This document shows positions 36,889 to 46,651 of a DNA stretch of 64,000 bases, in pieces; position 1 is the stretch's first letter; each line of letters opens with the position of its first letter. Below the pieces are notes generated by a model. It did not search any database, was not told the origin of the DNA, and saw only the letters and a program-made list of their open reading frames with translations. Origin of the DNA: Hymenobacter baengnokdamensis (GTDB lineage Bacteria > Bacteroidota > Bacteroidia > Cytophagales > Hymenobacteraceae); NCBI RefSeq assembly GCF_008728635.1, contig NZ_CP044285.1, forward strand, positions 2,790,001 through 2,854,000. The letters are read 5' to 3'. The translations under genes were made by a program, and so were the position numbers.

Positions 36889-38286
36889 CTACACGTTATC
36901 CTTGCGAACGATGGCGGCGCTCATTTCAGCATCCATGACCACTTTGCCATTCACGAAGGCCTGTCCTTTCATCTTGGCAATGCCGCGCTTGATGGGCGAG
37001 GTAAGCTGGCAGTGGAAGATAATGGTATCGCCGGGCAACACCTTTTTGCGGAAGCGGCAATTTTCGATGCCCAAAAAGTACTGCCAGTAGTTTTCGGGGT
37101 CGGGCACCGTGTTCATTACCAGAATGCCGCCGGTCTGGGCCATGGCCTCCACCTGCAACACGCCCGGCATCACGGGGTTGCCCGGAAAATGGCCCTGGAA
37201 AAAAGGCTCATTCATGGTCACGTTCTTCACGGCCGTTACCATCTGCGAGTCGAGGTGAATCACCTTGTCGAGCAGCAGAAACGGGTAGCGGTGGGGCAGC
37301 ACCTGCATAATGCGGTTGATGTCCATCACCGGCTCGCGGCTGGGGTCGTACACCGGCACGGGGCTGGTGTTGCCTTCGAGCATCTTCTTTTTGATGCGCT
37401 TGGCAAAGGCTACGTTGGCGGCGTGGCCGGGGCGGGCGGCCAGAATCTGGCCTTTTAAGGGGCGGCCCACCAGGGCAAGGTCGCCCACCAGGTCGAGCAG
37501 CTTGTGGCGGGCCGGCTCATTTTTGTGGCGCAGGTCGACGTTGTTGAGAATGCCTTCCTTTTTCACCGACACTTTGGGCTTGCCCAGCATGGCGGCCAGC
37601 TCGTCGAGCTCGTCTTCACCCACTACGCGGTCTACCACCACAATGGCATTGGAGAGGTCGCCGCCCTTAATCAGGTTCGACTTGTAGAGCTGCTCCAGCT
37701 CGTGCAGAAAGCAGAACGTGCGCGACGAGGCAATCTCATCGCTGAACTGCCCGATATCGGTGAGCGTGGCGTGCTGCGAGCCCAGCACCGGCGAGTTGTA
37801 GTCGACCATCACCGTGAGGCGGTAGTCGGCCAGCGGCAGGGCGGCAATCTCCACGCCGCGGGCGCTGTCGATGTAGCGGATGGTATCCGGAATCTCGTAG
37901 TAGTTGCGCAGCGCGTTCTGCTCTTCGTAGCCTACCGAGTTCAGGGCCCGGATAAACTCATACGACGAGCCATCCATGATGGGCGGCTCGGGGCCGCTGA
38001 GCTGAATGAGCACGTTGTCGAGCTGCAGGCCGACCAGGGCGGCCAGGGTGTGCTCTACGGTATTGACGCGGGCCCCATTCTGCTCGATGGTAGTGCCGCG
38101 CGAAAGGTCCACCACGTTGTCGACGTCGGCATCGACGAGGGGCTGGCCGGGCAAATCGACGCGCTGAAACTTGTAGCCGTGGCCCACCGGAGCGGGGCAA
38201 AACGTCATGGTCGCTTCCGCGCCGGTGTGCAGGCCAATGCCCCGTACCGTTACGGGCGCCTTGATAGTGTGTTGTTTATCGTTCAT
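36889..38286 (-). CDS. lpxC/fabZ: Fused LpxC deacetylase / FabZ dehydratase
   Basis: 465 residues, the fusion typical of Bacteroidota. The LpxC part (about 1-310) has zinc ligands in VNTVEHTLAALVGLQ and the later KLLDLVGDLALVGRPL and RPGHAANV. The FabZ part (about 315-465) has the hot-dog catalytic motif FFQGHFPGNPVMPGVLQVEA. LpxC makes the committed step of lipid A synthesis; FabZ dehydrates 3-hydroxyacyl-ACP, which draws on the same acyl pool. The fusion keeps the competing steps in fixed ratio. Middle gene of lpxD-lpxC/fabZ-lpxA. Confidence 0.97.
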   Translation of the reverse strand: MNDKQHTIKAPVTVRGIGLHTGAEATMTFCPAPVGHGYKFQRVDLPGQPLVDADVDNVVDLSRGTTIEQNGARVNTVEHTLAALVGLQLDNVLIQLSGPEPPIMDGSSYEFIRALNSVGYEEQNALRNYYEIPDTIRYIDSARGVEIAALPLADYRLTVMVDYNSPVLGSQHATLTDIGQFSDEIASSRTFCFLHELEQLYKSNLIKGGDLSNAIVVVDRVVGEDELDELAAMLGKPKVSVKKEGILNNVDLRHKNEPARHKLLDLVGDLALVGRPLKGQILAARPGHAANVAFAKRIKKKMLEGNTSPVPVYDPSREPVMDINRIMQVLPHRYPFLLLDKVIHLDSQMVTAVKNVTMNEPFFQGHFPGNPVMPGVLQVEAMAQTGGILVMNTVPDPENYWQYFLGIENCRFRKKVLPGDTIIFHCQLTSPIKRGIAKMKGQAFVNGKVVMDAEMSAAIVRKDNV

Positions 38287-38289
38287 TTT

Positions 38290-38428
38290 TCGAGTTGTCA
38301 GCTGCCAGCTGTCAGTTATCAGAGGAATGCGCCGCGTAAGCAGTGGGTTGAAAGACAGGCTGCTTACGCCGCTTTTTACCCTGCCGACAACGGGCAGCTA
38401 ACAACTGACAACTAGCAACTGACAACTA
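38290..38428. repeat. Word palindrome with nested hairpin between lpxC and lpxD
   Basis: The left side has AGTTGTCAGCTGCCAGCTG words, the right side the complementary AACTGACAACTAGCAACTG words. Inside is a second hairpin, GCGTAAGCAG with CTGCTTACGC. Confidence 0.65.
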
Positions 38429-38441
38429 AGCCAGTGCAAAG

Positions 38442-39482
38442 CTAAAGCTTTTCCGGCGTGCTTTGGGCCTTCTCGAGCTGAGCCACGCGCTGTTCGAGTT
38501 CGGGCAGCCGCCGAAAGGTGACCTGGGCCCGTTGGTTCTGCTTAAAATCGAAGGCCGTAGAGCCCTGCAGAATGGTGCCTTCCTGCTTTACCGTTTTGCC
38601 GACGCCCGACTGCGCCGTCACGGTTGTTTTGTTGGCCAGCGAGATGTGGCCCGCCATGCCCACCTGCCCGGCCAGTACGCAGTAGTCGCCCACTTTTGCC
38701 GAGCCGGCAATGCCCGTTTGGGCCGCTACTACGGTGTGGCGGCCAATCTCGACGTTGTGGGCCAGCTGCACCAGGTTGTCGATTTTGCTGCCCTGCCGCA
38801 CCACCGTCGAGCCCAGCGTGGCGCAGTCGATGGTGGCATTGGCCCCGATGCTCACGAAGTCTTCCAGCACCACGTTGCCAATCTGCGGAATGGCTTTGTA
38901 GGAACCGTCGGGCTGGGGGGCAAAGCCAAAGCCATCGGTGCCTACCACGGCCCCGGCCTTTACTACGCAGTAGCGGCCAATAACCGTATCGGCATAAATC
39001 TTGGCTCCGGCGTGAATAACTGAGCCCTGGCCAATGGTGACCCGGTCGCCAATATAGGCGTGGGGGAATATAAGCACATCGTCGCCCAGTACGCAGCCTT
39101 CACCGATATACGAAAAAGCGCCCCGGTAATGCCCCGTACCGATAGTAGAGCTTTCGCCCATAAAAGCCGGCTGCTCGACGCCGCGGCGACCCGTGCGGGT
39201 TGCCTGCTGGTAAAATTCAAGCAGCTTGGTAAACGCCAGGTAGGGGTCGTCTACCCGGATGAGGGCCGCGCTCACGGGCTGGCGCAGCACCAGCCCGGGG
39301 CTGACCATCACCGCGGTAGCGCCCGTAGTGTATAAAAAGGATTCGTACTTGGCATTTGCCAGGAAGGCCAGCGCGCCCGCGCCAGCTTCTTCAATTTTTG
39401 CCAGGCTCGAAACAGCGGCATTTGCGTCGCCCTCTACGGTGCCGCCCACTACCTGGGCTATCTGACCAACAGTAAACTTCAT
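38442..39482 (-). CDS. lpxD: UDP-3-O-acylglucosamine N-acyltransferase
   Basis: 346 residues. The N-terminal uridine-binding domain (about 1-100) is followed by a left-handed beta-helix with many hexapeptide repeats and a C-terminal helix. The catalytic His is in IDNLVQLAHNVEIGRHTVV, and GTDGFGFAPQPDGSYKAIPQ is the family fingerprint. It adds the second acyl chain in lipid A synthesis. It is first in the operon, 155 bases before lpxC/fabZ. Confidence 0.96.
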   Translation of the reverse strand: MKFTVGQIAQVVGGTVEGDANAAVSSLAKIEEAGAGALAFLANAKYESFLYTTGATAVMVSPGLVLRQPVSAALIRVDDPYLAFTKLLEFYQQATRTGRRGVEQPAFMGESSTIGTGHYRGAFSYIGEGCVLGDDVLIFPHAYIGDRVTIGQGSVIHAGAKIYADTVIGRYCVVKAGAVVGTDGFGFAPQPDGSYKAIPQIGNVVLEDFVSIGANATIDCATLGSTVVRQGSKIDNLVQLAHNVEIGRHTVVAAQTGIAGSAKVGDYCVLAGQVGMAGHISLANKTTVTAQSGVGKTVKQEGTILQGSTAFDFKQNQRAQVTFRRLPELEQRVAQLEKAQSTPEKL

Positions 39483-39654
39483 AGGCTACAAAAGTACGGG
39501 TGCGCCCGCTAGTGAAACCCGACCGTACTTTCGCCGCAATAGTTCCGCCGGAGCTTGCGCTGCCGCGCCATGAGCGGGAGGTACGGCAGCGCTCCTTGTG
39601 GCAAACCCGAGGCCAGGCTGGGTCCGCAGTCGGGCGGCTGGCTTTCGCTTTATT

Positions 39655-40953
39655 TTAGTGAAAAATGGGGTCGGGCGCTACCGCAGCGGCCGGCCGGCTA
39701 CCGCGCAGCCCATACCAGCCGATGTAGAGGTAGCAGAGCATTGGCAGCGCCAAGGCCCAGCGCAAGCCCGGCCCATCGGCCACGGCCCCGAACAGCATCG
39801 GCACCAGCGCCCCGCCCACGATAGCCGTACACAGCAGCCCGGAAGCCTCCTCAGTGTGCCGGCCCAGGCCGGCTACAGCCAGGGTGAAGATGGTCGAGAA
39901 CATGAGCGAGTTCATCAGGCCCACTGCCAGCAGGCTCCACATGGCCAGCGCGCCGGTCGAGCTGATGGAGAGCAGAATAAGCGCTATGGCACCCGCCGCG
40001 TTGAACGCCAGCAGCCTGGTAGGGGAGAATTTTTGCAGCAGGTAGGCCCCGGCGAAGCGCCCAACCATGGCCGCTCCCCAGTAAAAGGCGACTTTCTGGC
40101 CGGCCGCCTGCGGGGCAAGGCCCAGCACGCTGGGCAGGGCCAGGTAGCTTACCAGGTGCGAGCCGATAGCTACCTCGGCGCCCACGTAGGCAAAAATGCC
40201 TAGTACGCCCAGCATCAGGTGGCGGTAGTGCCAGGCGCGGCGGTGGCTGGCGGCCGAGGCTTCCGCTTCGGCCGGTATGAGCTGGGGCAGGTTTACCCGG
40301 CTCAGCAGCAAGCTGATGAGCAGCAGCATACTACCAATTACCAGGTAGGGCAGCTGCACTGCCCGCACATCAATGCTGGCTGCCGTAGTAGCAGTATTCA
40401 GTGCGGGCAGGCGGCTAAGCAGAAAGGCGCTGCCCAGTACCGGCCCGAGCGTGGTGCCCACCGAGTTGAATGCCTGCGTGAGCGTGAGGCGGGCCGAAGC
40501 CGAAGCCGGCGGCCCCAGAATGGCCACGTAGGGGTTGGCGGCCACTTGCAGCAGGGTGATGCCCGATGCCAGCACAAACAGCGCCCCCAGAAACAGCGGA
40601 TACGCCCGCTGAGCGGCCGCCGGGTAAAACAGAAAGGCCCCCACGGCCGCTACCACAAAGCCCAGCAGCATGCCGCGCTGATAGCCCACCCGCGCTACCA
40701 GCTTGCCGGCCGGAATGCTCATTAGAAAATACGCTCCGAAAAAGCACAGGTTAATCAGGTTGGCCTGGGTGTAGGAAAGCTGAAAAATGGCTTTCAGATA
40801 CGGTATGAGAATGTCGTTGAGGGAGGTAATAAACCCCCAGAGAAAAAACAAGGTCGTCACGGCGCTCAGGGCCGACGTATAGCGTGGGGTTTCGGTGGCA
40901 GCGCCCGCCGCGCTGGCGGGCTGGGTGGGAGAAGAGGAAGTGGGAATGGCCAT
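39655..40953 (-). CDS. Sugar MFS transporter, FucP/GluP type
   Basis: 432 residues from ATG 40953, with 12 predicted helices. The start of the first helix, LFFLWGFITSLNDILIPYLK, is the signature of the FucP/glucose-galactose H+ symporters of Bacteroidota. GITLLQVAANPYVAILGP and FAYVGAEVAIGSHLV fit too. It imports a monosaccharide across the inner membrane. It is divergent from the esterase and GH92 genes, with hairpins between, so sugars freed by those enzymes (mannose or related) are likely substrates. The exact sugar is inferred. Confidence 0.85.
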   Translation of the reverse strand: MAIPTSSSPTQPASAAGAATETPRYTSALSAVTTLFFLWGFITSLNDILIPYLKAIFQLSYTQANLINLCFFGAYFLMSIPAGKLVARVGYQRGMLLGFVVAAVGAFLFYPAAAQRAYPLFLGALFVLASGITLLQVAANPYVAILGPPASASARLTLTQAFNSVGTTLGPVLGSAFLLSRLPALNTATTAASIDVRAVQLPYLVIGSMLLLISLLLSRVNLPQLIPAEAEASAASHRRAWHYRHLMLGVLGIFAYVGAEVAIGSHLVSYLALPSVLGLAPQAAGQKVAFYWGAAMVGRFAGAYLLQKFSPTRLLAFNAAGAIALILLSISSTGALAMWSLLAVGLMNSLMFSTIFTLAVAGLGRHTEEASGLLCTAIVGGALVPMLFGAVADGPGLRWALALPMLCYLYIGWYGLRGSRPAAAVAPDPIFH

Positions 40954-40965
40954 GTGGGCAGGATG

Positions 40966-41041
40966 TTTCAGAAACGAACCCACAAGGTATTCGTTTCTGA
41001 AATGCCCCGCCCGGCAAAAGACTTTTGCCAGGGGGCGGGGA
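40966..41041. promoter_or_regulatory. Two palindromes in the divergent glycan promoter region
   Basis: TTTCAGAAACGAA (40966-40978) and TTCGTTTCTGAAA (40990-41002) pair perfectly 13 bases before the transporter start. Next to it GGCAAAAG and CTTTTGCC form a tight hairpin within a CCCCGCC/GGCGGGG stem (about 41005-41041). The first looks like an operator; the second could be an attenuator-like hairpin. Confidence 0.55.
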
Positions 41042-41130
41042 GCGGCTTTTGCTAAAAATTACCTGAGCTAATTGACTTACCGGCCCGACCTTCGTCCCGG
41101 CGGCACCGATACTTTTCTCGTTCCCATTTT

Positions 41131-42612
41131 ATGTTTCGTAATAAGCTGGCGGCTATAGTCTGCCTGACCGGCCTGACCCTATCAGCCGCCCACGCTACCG
41201 TACGCCTGCCCGCGCTGGTGGGCAGCCACATGGTGCTGCAGCGCAATCAGCCGCTGCCGCTCTGGGGCTGGGCCGCGCCGGGCGAGGCTGTCAGCGTCAG
41301 CTTTCTGGGGAAGACCTATCGGGCTACTGCACCCGATTCGGCCGGCCGCTGGCAGGTCACGCTGCCGGCTATGCCCGCTGGCGGGCCCTATACTATCACG
41401 GTGAAGGGCCAGAACACCCTGGAGCTGACCGATGTGCTGCTCGGCGATGTGTGGCTGGCCTCGGGGCAGTCGAATATGCAGTTTAAGGTGAAGGATAGCA
41501 ACCCCAACGGCTACCAGCCCGTGCAGCAGGCCGACCAGGAAATAGCGGCGGCTACCTGGCCGCGCATCCGGTTTTTTACCGTGAGCCCGGCCGTGGCCTA
41601 CCAGCCGCAGGCCGAGGTAAGCGGCAGCGGCTGGCAGGTGTGCAGCCCGGCTACGGTGGCGCAGTTTTCGGCAGTGAGCTACTTTTTTGCCCGCGACCTC
41701 TGGCAGCGATATCAGGTGCCGGTGGGGGTGGTGGTGAGCAGCTGGGGCGGCACGCCCGCCGAGGCCTGGACCAGCGCCGAAGGCCTCCGGCATTTTCCGG
41801 AGTTTGAGGCGAGGGTTGCCGATTTTACGCACAAAAACACCGATATCCGCACTGACGCTTCCCTGCCCGGCGGCCCCCAAATGCAGCCCACTGCCCTCTA
41901 CAATGGCATGATTGCGCCGCTCCAGCCGCTGGCACTCACGGGCGTAATCTGGTATCAGGGCGAAAGCAACGTGGAGCGGGCCGAGCAGTACCGCACCCTT
42001 TTTCCGGCCCTGATTGCCGACTGGCGCCGGCACTGGGGCCCGGAGCTGCCCTTTCTGTTTGTGCAGCTGGCCAACTGGCAGCCCACTCAGCCTCAGCCTG
42101 CCGAGTCGGAATGGGCCGAGCTGCGGGAGGCGCAGGCGCTGGCCCTGCGGCTACCCTGCACCGGCATGGCCACCACCATTGATATCGGCGAAGCGGCTGA
42201 CATTCACCCCCACAACAAGCAGGAGGTGGGCCGCCGCCTGGCCCTGGCCGCCCGCCATGTAGTGTACGACGAGGCAAACCTGGTGTACAGCGGCCCCACC
42301 TTCGCGGGCATGACTATAGCCGGGCCGGCCGTTCGCCTGAAGTTTGCAAATACCGGCGCGGGCCTGCTGGCCAGAGGCGGCCCCACCCTGCAAGGGTTTG
42401 CCGTAGCCGGAGCCGACCATCAATTTTACTGGGCCACGGCCCGGCTGGCGGGCAAGGAGGTAGTAGTGCAAAGCAGCCAGGTGGCGGCCCCCGTAGCGGT
42501 GCGCTACGACTGGGCCGACAACCCGACGGGCAACCTGTACAATACCGCAGGCTTGCCGGCCGTGCCCTTCCGCACCGATACCTGGCCGGGGATTACCAGC
42601 GGTAAAAAATAG
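41131..42612 (+). CDS. Sialate O-acetylesterase
   Basis: 493 residues with a signal peptide (about 1-22). The SGNH-type core has the nucleophile Ser114 in ASGQSNMQF, the Gly/Asn blocks AVSYFFARDLW and WYQGESNV, and the acid/base segment DIGEAADIHPHNK. Members remove O-acetyl groups from sialic acids or plant glycans in the periplasm. It is 86 bases before the GH92 gene, and the pair probably trims host or plant glycans. The substrate is not fixed by the sequence. Confidence 0.9.
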   Translation: MFRNKLAAIVCLTGLTLSAAHATVRLPALVGSHMVLQRNQPLPLWGWAAPGEAVSVSFLGKTYRATAPDSAGRWQVTLPAMPAGGPYTITVKGQNTLELTDVLLGDVWLASGQSNMQFKVKDSNPNGYQPVQQADQEIAAATWPRIRFFTVSPAVAYQPQAEVSGSGWQVCSPATVAQFSAVSYFFARDLWQRYQVPVGVVVSSWGGTPAEAWTSAEGLRHFPEFEARVADFTHKNTDIRTDASLPGGPQMQPTALYNGMIAPLQPLALTGVIWYQGESNVERAEQYRTLFPALIADWRRHWGPELPFLFVQLANWQPTQPQPAESEWAELREAQALALRLPCTGMATTIDIGEAADIHPHNKQEVGRRLALAARHVVYDEANLVYSGPTFAGMTIAGPAVRLKFANTGAGLLARGGPTLQGFAVAGADHQFYWATARLAGKEVVVQSSQVAAPVAVRYDWADNPTGNLYNTAGLPAVPFRTDTWPGITSGKK

Positions 42613-42698
42613 TAAATTTGCTATGTATGAGCAGGTCATAGCGGCCTGCGAGCTCACTGGCCGTGAGCAAGCCAACCATTTCAGATGTCCGCTTTTCT

Positions 42699-44987
42699 AT
42701 GCTTAAGCTCTTTGTGCTGCTCGGTCTGGGTGCTTTGCTAACTGCCCGGGCAGGCCGGGCGCAGGCACCTGCCGACCTGGTAAACCCGCTGATGGGCACC
42801 GATTCTAAGCCCGAGTTTTCCAACGGCAATACGTACCCGGCCATTGCCCGGCCCTGGGGTATGAACTGCTGGATGCCACAAACCGGCAAAATGGGCAATG
42901 GCTGGGCCTACCAGTACGGAGCCGACAAAATCCGGGGCTTTAAGCAAACCCACCAGCCTTCGCCCTGGATGAACGACTACGGCCAGTTTGCCCTGATGCC
43001 CGGTACGGGGCGCCTTAAAGTAGACGAAGAGGAGCGCGCCAGCTGGTTTTCGCACAAGGCTGAAGTGGCCCGCCCTTATTATTACAGCGTCTATCTGGCT
43101 GATTATAACGTCACCACCGAGCTGGCACCCACCGAGCGGGCTGCCCGCTTTCGGTTTACGTTTCCGCGCTCCGACAGCGCGTACGTCGTCGTGGATGCCC
43201 TCGATAAAGGCTCGTTTATCAGGGTGCTGCCCGGCCAGAACCGCCTTATCGGCTACACCACAAAAAACCGGGGCGGCGTGCCTGCCAATTTTCGCAACTA
43301 CTTCGTAGTGGAATTTGACCAGCCCTTTTGCAGCGCACAGGTATTCAATGGGAAGGCCGCCGTTGCCGGGGCCACTGAGCTCACGGCCGACCACGTAAGC
43401 GCCACCGTAAGATTTCGCACGCGCAAAGGCCAGCAGGTGCAGGCCCGGGTAGCCTCTTCTTTTATCAGCCCCGAGCAGGCCGAGCGCAACCTCCAGGAGA
43501 TTGGTACTGACGATTTTGAGACAGTAAAGCAAAAGGGCCAGGCCGCCTGGAACCAGGTGCTGGGCCGCGTCGAACTAGCGGGCGGCAGCGCCGAGCAGCA
43601 GCGCACCTTCTACTCGTGCCTCTACCGGGCGCTGTTGTTCCCGCGCCGCTTTTATGAGCTGGATGCGGCCGGCCAACCCGTGCACTACAGCCCCTTCAAC
43701 GGGCAGGTGCTGCCCGGCTACCTCTACACCGATACGGGCGTCTGGGACACGTTCCGGGCCTTGTTTCCGCTCCTGAATCTGCTTTATCCCGAGGAAAATG
43801 CCCACATGCAGGCCGGCCTCGCCAACGACTACCGCGAGGGCGGCTGGCTCCCCGAATGGGCCAGCCCCGGCTACCGCAACGTGATGGTGGGCAACAACTC
43901 GGCCGCCGTGGTGGCCGATGCCTACCTCAAGGGCGTGCGCCCCGCCGATGCCCGCGATGCCAACACGCTCTACGAGGCGCTCATCAAGGATGCCAACCAC
44001 GCCGGGCCGCTCACGGCAGTGGGGCGCGCCGGTGTCGACTACTACAACAAGCTCGGCTACGTGCCCTACGATGTCAAAATTAACGAAAGCGCGGCCCGTA
44101 CCCTCGAATATGCGTATGATGACTTTGCCATCGCGCAGCTGGCCAGGGCGTTAAAGCGCCCGCAAAAGGAAATCGACCTCTACACCCGGCGCAGCCAGAA
44201 CTACCGCCAGCTGTTTGACAAGCAAACCGGCCTCATGCGCGGGCGCAACCAGAACGGCACGTTCGAGACGCCTTTCAACCCGTTTAAGTGGGGCGATGCC
44301 TTCACCGAGGGCAACGCCTGGCACTACACGTGGTCGGTGTTTCACGATGTACAGGGGCTGATAAACCTGATGGGCGGCCGCCCAAAATTCGCGGCCAGGC
44401 TCGATTCCGTGTTCACCCTGCCACCCACGTTCGATGCCTCGTACTACGGCGAGGTCATCCACGAAATCCGGGAGATGCAGGTGGCCAACATGGGCCAGTA
44501 TGCTCACGGCAACCAGCCCGCTCAGCACGTCATCTACCTCTACAACTACGCCGGCCAGCCCTGGAAGGCGCAGTACTGGACCCGTGAGGTGCTCAATCGC
44601 CTCTACCAGCCTACCCCCGATGGCTACTGCGGCGATGAGGACAACGGCCAGACCTCGGCCTGGTACGTGTTTTCGGCGCTGGGCTTTTACCCGGTATGCC
44701 CCGCCACCGACCAGTACGTGCTTGGTGCGCCGCTCTTCCCCAAAGCCACCCTGCACCTGCCCGGCGGCCACGACGTAGTGCTGAACGCGCCCGCCAATAA
44801 TGCCGAAAACCGCTATATCAACCGCTTGACTGTTAATGGTCAGGAATATACCCGCAACTGGCTCAGCCACCGGGAATTGGTGCAGGGCGCGACCCTGGAC
44901 TTTGAAATGGGCAGCCAGCCCAATAAAGCGCGGGGCATCGGAATAGAAGATGCACCCTTTTCGATGTCGAAGCCGCCGCAGCGCTAA
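42699..44987 (+). CDS. GH92 alpha-mannosidase
   Basis: 762 residues from ATG 42699, which begins a signal peptide (LKLFVLLGLGALLTARAGRA); a GTG 36 bases upstream is possible but unhydrophobic. Family signs are VNPLMGTDSKPEFSNGNTYP, GFKQTHQPSPWMNDYGQFAL and the catalytic GYCGDEDNGQTSAWYVFSAL. GH92 enzymes are calcium-dependent exo-mannosidases acting on alpha-1,2 and related links of N-glycans or yeast mannan. There is no SusC/SusD pair here, so it is not a classic utilisation locus. Confidence 0.95.
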   Translation: MLKLFVLLGLGALLTARAGRAQAPADLVNPLMGTDSKPEFSNGNTYPAIARPWGMNCWMPQTGKMGNGWAYQYGADKIRGFKQTHQPSPWMNDYGQFALMPGTGRLKVDEEERASWFSHKAEVARPYYYSVYLADYNVTTELAPTERAARFRFTFPRSDSAYVVVDALDKGSFIRVLPGQNRLIGYTTKNRGGVPANFRNYFVVEFDQPFCSAQVFNGKAAVAGATELTADHVSATVRFRTRKGQQVQARVASSFISPEQAERNLQEIGTDDFETVKQKGQAAWNQVLGRVELAGGSAEQQRTFYSCLYRALLFPRRFYELDAAGQPVHYSPFNGQVLPGYLYTDTGVWDTFRALFPLLNLLYPEENAHMQAGLANDYREGGWLPEWASPGYRNVMVGNNSAAVVADAYLKGVRPADARDANTLYEALIKDANHAGPLTAVGRAGVDYYNKLGYVPYDVKINESAARTLEYAYDDFAIAQLARALKRPQKEIDLYTRRSQNYRQLFDKQTGLMRGRNQNGTFETPFNPFKWGDAFTEGNAWHYTWSVFHDVQGLINLMGGRPKFAARLDSVFTLPPTFDASYYGEVIHEIREMQVANMGQYAHGNQPAQHVIYLYNYAGQPWKAQYWTREVLNRLYQPTPDGYCGDEDNGQTSAWYVFSALGFYPVCPATDQYVLGAPLFPKATLHLPGGHDVVLNAPANNAENRYINRLTVNGQEYTRNWLSHRELVQGATLDFEMGSQPNKARGIGIEDAPFSMSKPPQR

Positions 44988-44988
44988 A

Positions 44989-45043
44989 GCCCATCGCCCG
45001 CAAGCCACGCTGCCAGCGGCCACCTGGCTTGCGGGCGATGGGC
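44989..45043. terminator. Hairpin between GH92 and dbpA genes
   Basis: Arms 44989-45006 and 45026-45043 (18 bases) pair perfectly. It lies between the convergent stops and can end both transcripts. Confidence 0.88.
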
Positions 45044-45060
45044 ATAGAAAAAGGCTTGCT

Positions 45061-46497
45061 TTACGCCACCTCCGTTACGCGCACTTTCACGCCCTTTATC
45101 TTGGCGCCGTTCAGTTTCTCTATCAGCTCAGCCGCTTGCTTGCGCGGCACAGCCACGTAGGAATAGAAGTCGAATACCTCGATGCGGCCCACCGTGTGAT
45201 GCTCAAGCCCGCCGACTTTTACGAAGGCGCCAACCAGGTCGTGGGCGCTCACTTTATGTTTCTTACCGGCCGTGACGTGCAGCGTCACGGTTTCGGGGCG
45301 CGGCAGCTTGTTGGCGGCGTTGGCGGGCGGCATGGGCGGCGGCACCAGGCGTTTCCACTGGGCACCCTGGGCGCTGGGCCAGGCCTGCACGCGGGCCTGC
45401 TCGGGCGGGGTGGCCAGCAGGTGGGCGGTGCCGGCCACCCCGGCGCGCGCCGTGCGGCCGGCCCGGTGCTGAAAGGTTTCGGCATCGTGCGGCAGGTCGT
45501 ACTGAATCACCGTGTCGAGGGCCGGCACGTCGAGGCCGCGCGCGGCTACGTCGGTGGCTACCAGGGCCTGGGCCGAGTTGTTGCGCAGCTTCATCAGGGC
45601 TTTGTCGCGCTCGGGCTGGGGCAGCTTGCCGTGCAATACTTCGGCGGCCACGCCCCGGCCGCGCAGAAACTGGGCCAGCTCCTCCACCTTGTCGCGGGTG
45701 TTGGCGAAGATGAGCGTCTGGCCCGTTTCGGGCTGTTGGAGCAGGTGGTAAAGCGCGGCGGGCTTGTCCTCCACGGCGTTCAGCACGTGGCCGCGCAGGG
45801 TGAGCGAAGCGGGCAGGGCTGCGCCGGTTATCTCGCCATTGAGGCCGCCGGCGGCGGTCAGCATGCGCGGGCGGGTTAGGTAGTCGCGCACCAGCGCCAG
45901 CACCTTATCGGGCATGGTGGCCGAGAACAGCAGCGTCTGGCGGCGGCGCGGCAGCCGGCTGATGATGGTCGCCATTTCCTCCTGAAACTTCAGGTCGAGC
46001 AGCTTGTCCGCTTCATCCAATACCAATACTTTCAATTGGTTAGGGATGATGTTTCGCTTTTCGAGGTGGTCGAGCAGGCGGCCGGGCGTAGCCACTACTA
46101 CGTGCGGCGTCTGTTGCAAAGTCTGCACCTCGTCGCGCATGGCGTGGCCGCCGTAGAGCGCCGCCACCCGCAGGCCGGGGGCCGCCATATACTTGCCCAG
46201 GCTTTTCAGCACGTCGCGCACTTGCAGCGCCAGCTCGCGGGCCGGCACCAGCACGATGGCCTGCACGGCCTTTGCCGCGGGGTCAACCTGCGCCAGGATG
46301 GCCAGGCCGTAGGCGGCGGTTTTGCCCGAGCCGGTGGGCGCCTGCCCGGCCACGTCCTGCCCGTCGAGCGCGGGCTGAAGTACCAGTGCCTGCACGGGCG
46401 TAGGCTGGGTAAAATTCAGCTCGGCCAGGCCTTGCAGCAATTCGGGCGAAAGGTTAAAATCAGAAAAAGAGGCCGGAACGGCGGAGTCAGCTTGCAT
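45061..46497 (-). CDS. dbpA: DEAD-box RNA helicase DbpA
   Basis: 478 residues. Helicase motifs in order: FTQPTPVQ, I APTGSGKT, Ia PARELALQ, II DEAD (VLDEADKLL), III SAT, VI HRAGRTARAG. The C-terminal RNA-binding domain (about 400-478: GKKHKVSAHDLVGAFVKVGG, IEVFDFYSYVAVP) is the one that binds helix 92 of 23S rRNA. It helps assemble the large ribosomal subunit. It lies downstream of the YihY-type gene across a word palindrome, likely in its own unit. Confidence 0.93.
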   Translation of the reverse strand: MQADSAVPASFSDFNLSPELLQGLAELNFTQPTPVQALVLQPALDGQDVAGQAPTGSGKTAAYGLAILAQVDPAAKAVQAIVLVPARELALQVRDVLKSLGKYMAAPGLRVAALYGGHAMRDEVQTLQQTPHVVVATPGRLLDHLEKRNIIPNQLKVLVLDEADKLLDLKFQEEMATIISRLPRRRQTLLFSATMPDKVLALVRDYLTRPRMLTAAGGLNGEITGAALPASLTLRGHVLNAVEDKPAALYHLLQQPETGQTLIFANTRDKVEELAQFLRGRGVAAEVLHGKLPQPERDKALMKLRNNSAQALVATDVAARGLDVPALDTVIQYDLPHDAETFQHRAGRTARAGVAGTAHLLATPPEQARVQAWPSAQGAQWKRLVPPPMPPANAANKLPRPETVTLHVTAGKKHKVSAHDLVGAFVKVGGLEHHTVGRIEVFDFYSYVAVPRKQAAELIEKLNGAKIKGVKVRVTEVA

Positions 46498-46509
46498 CCG
46501 GCAAAGGTC

Positions 46510-46651
46510 GGGAGTAATGGTTAATGATTAGTGGTTAATGATTAATGGTAATTAAGACTGTCTGCGAGCCCATTGCGGCTAACTCGCCACGCTCAGTACT
46601 ATTAGTCACTAACCATTAAGCAATTAAGCAATTAACCATTAATCATTAACC
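46510..46651. repeat. Word palindrome of TTAATGATTAATGG units
   Basis: The clearest arms are 46533-46553 and 46630-46651, nearly perfect. The outer stretches repeat AATGGTTAATGATTAG words. The right arm contains the TAA stop of the YihY-type gene (46646-46648). Confidence 0.75.
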
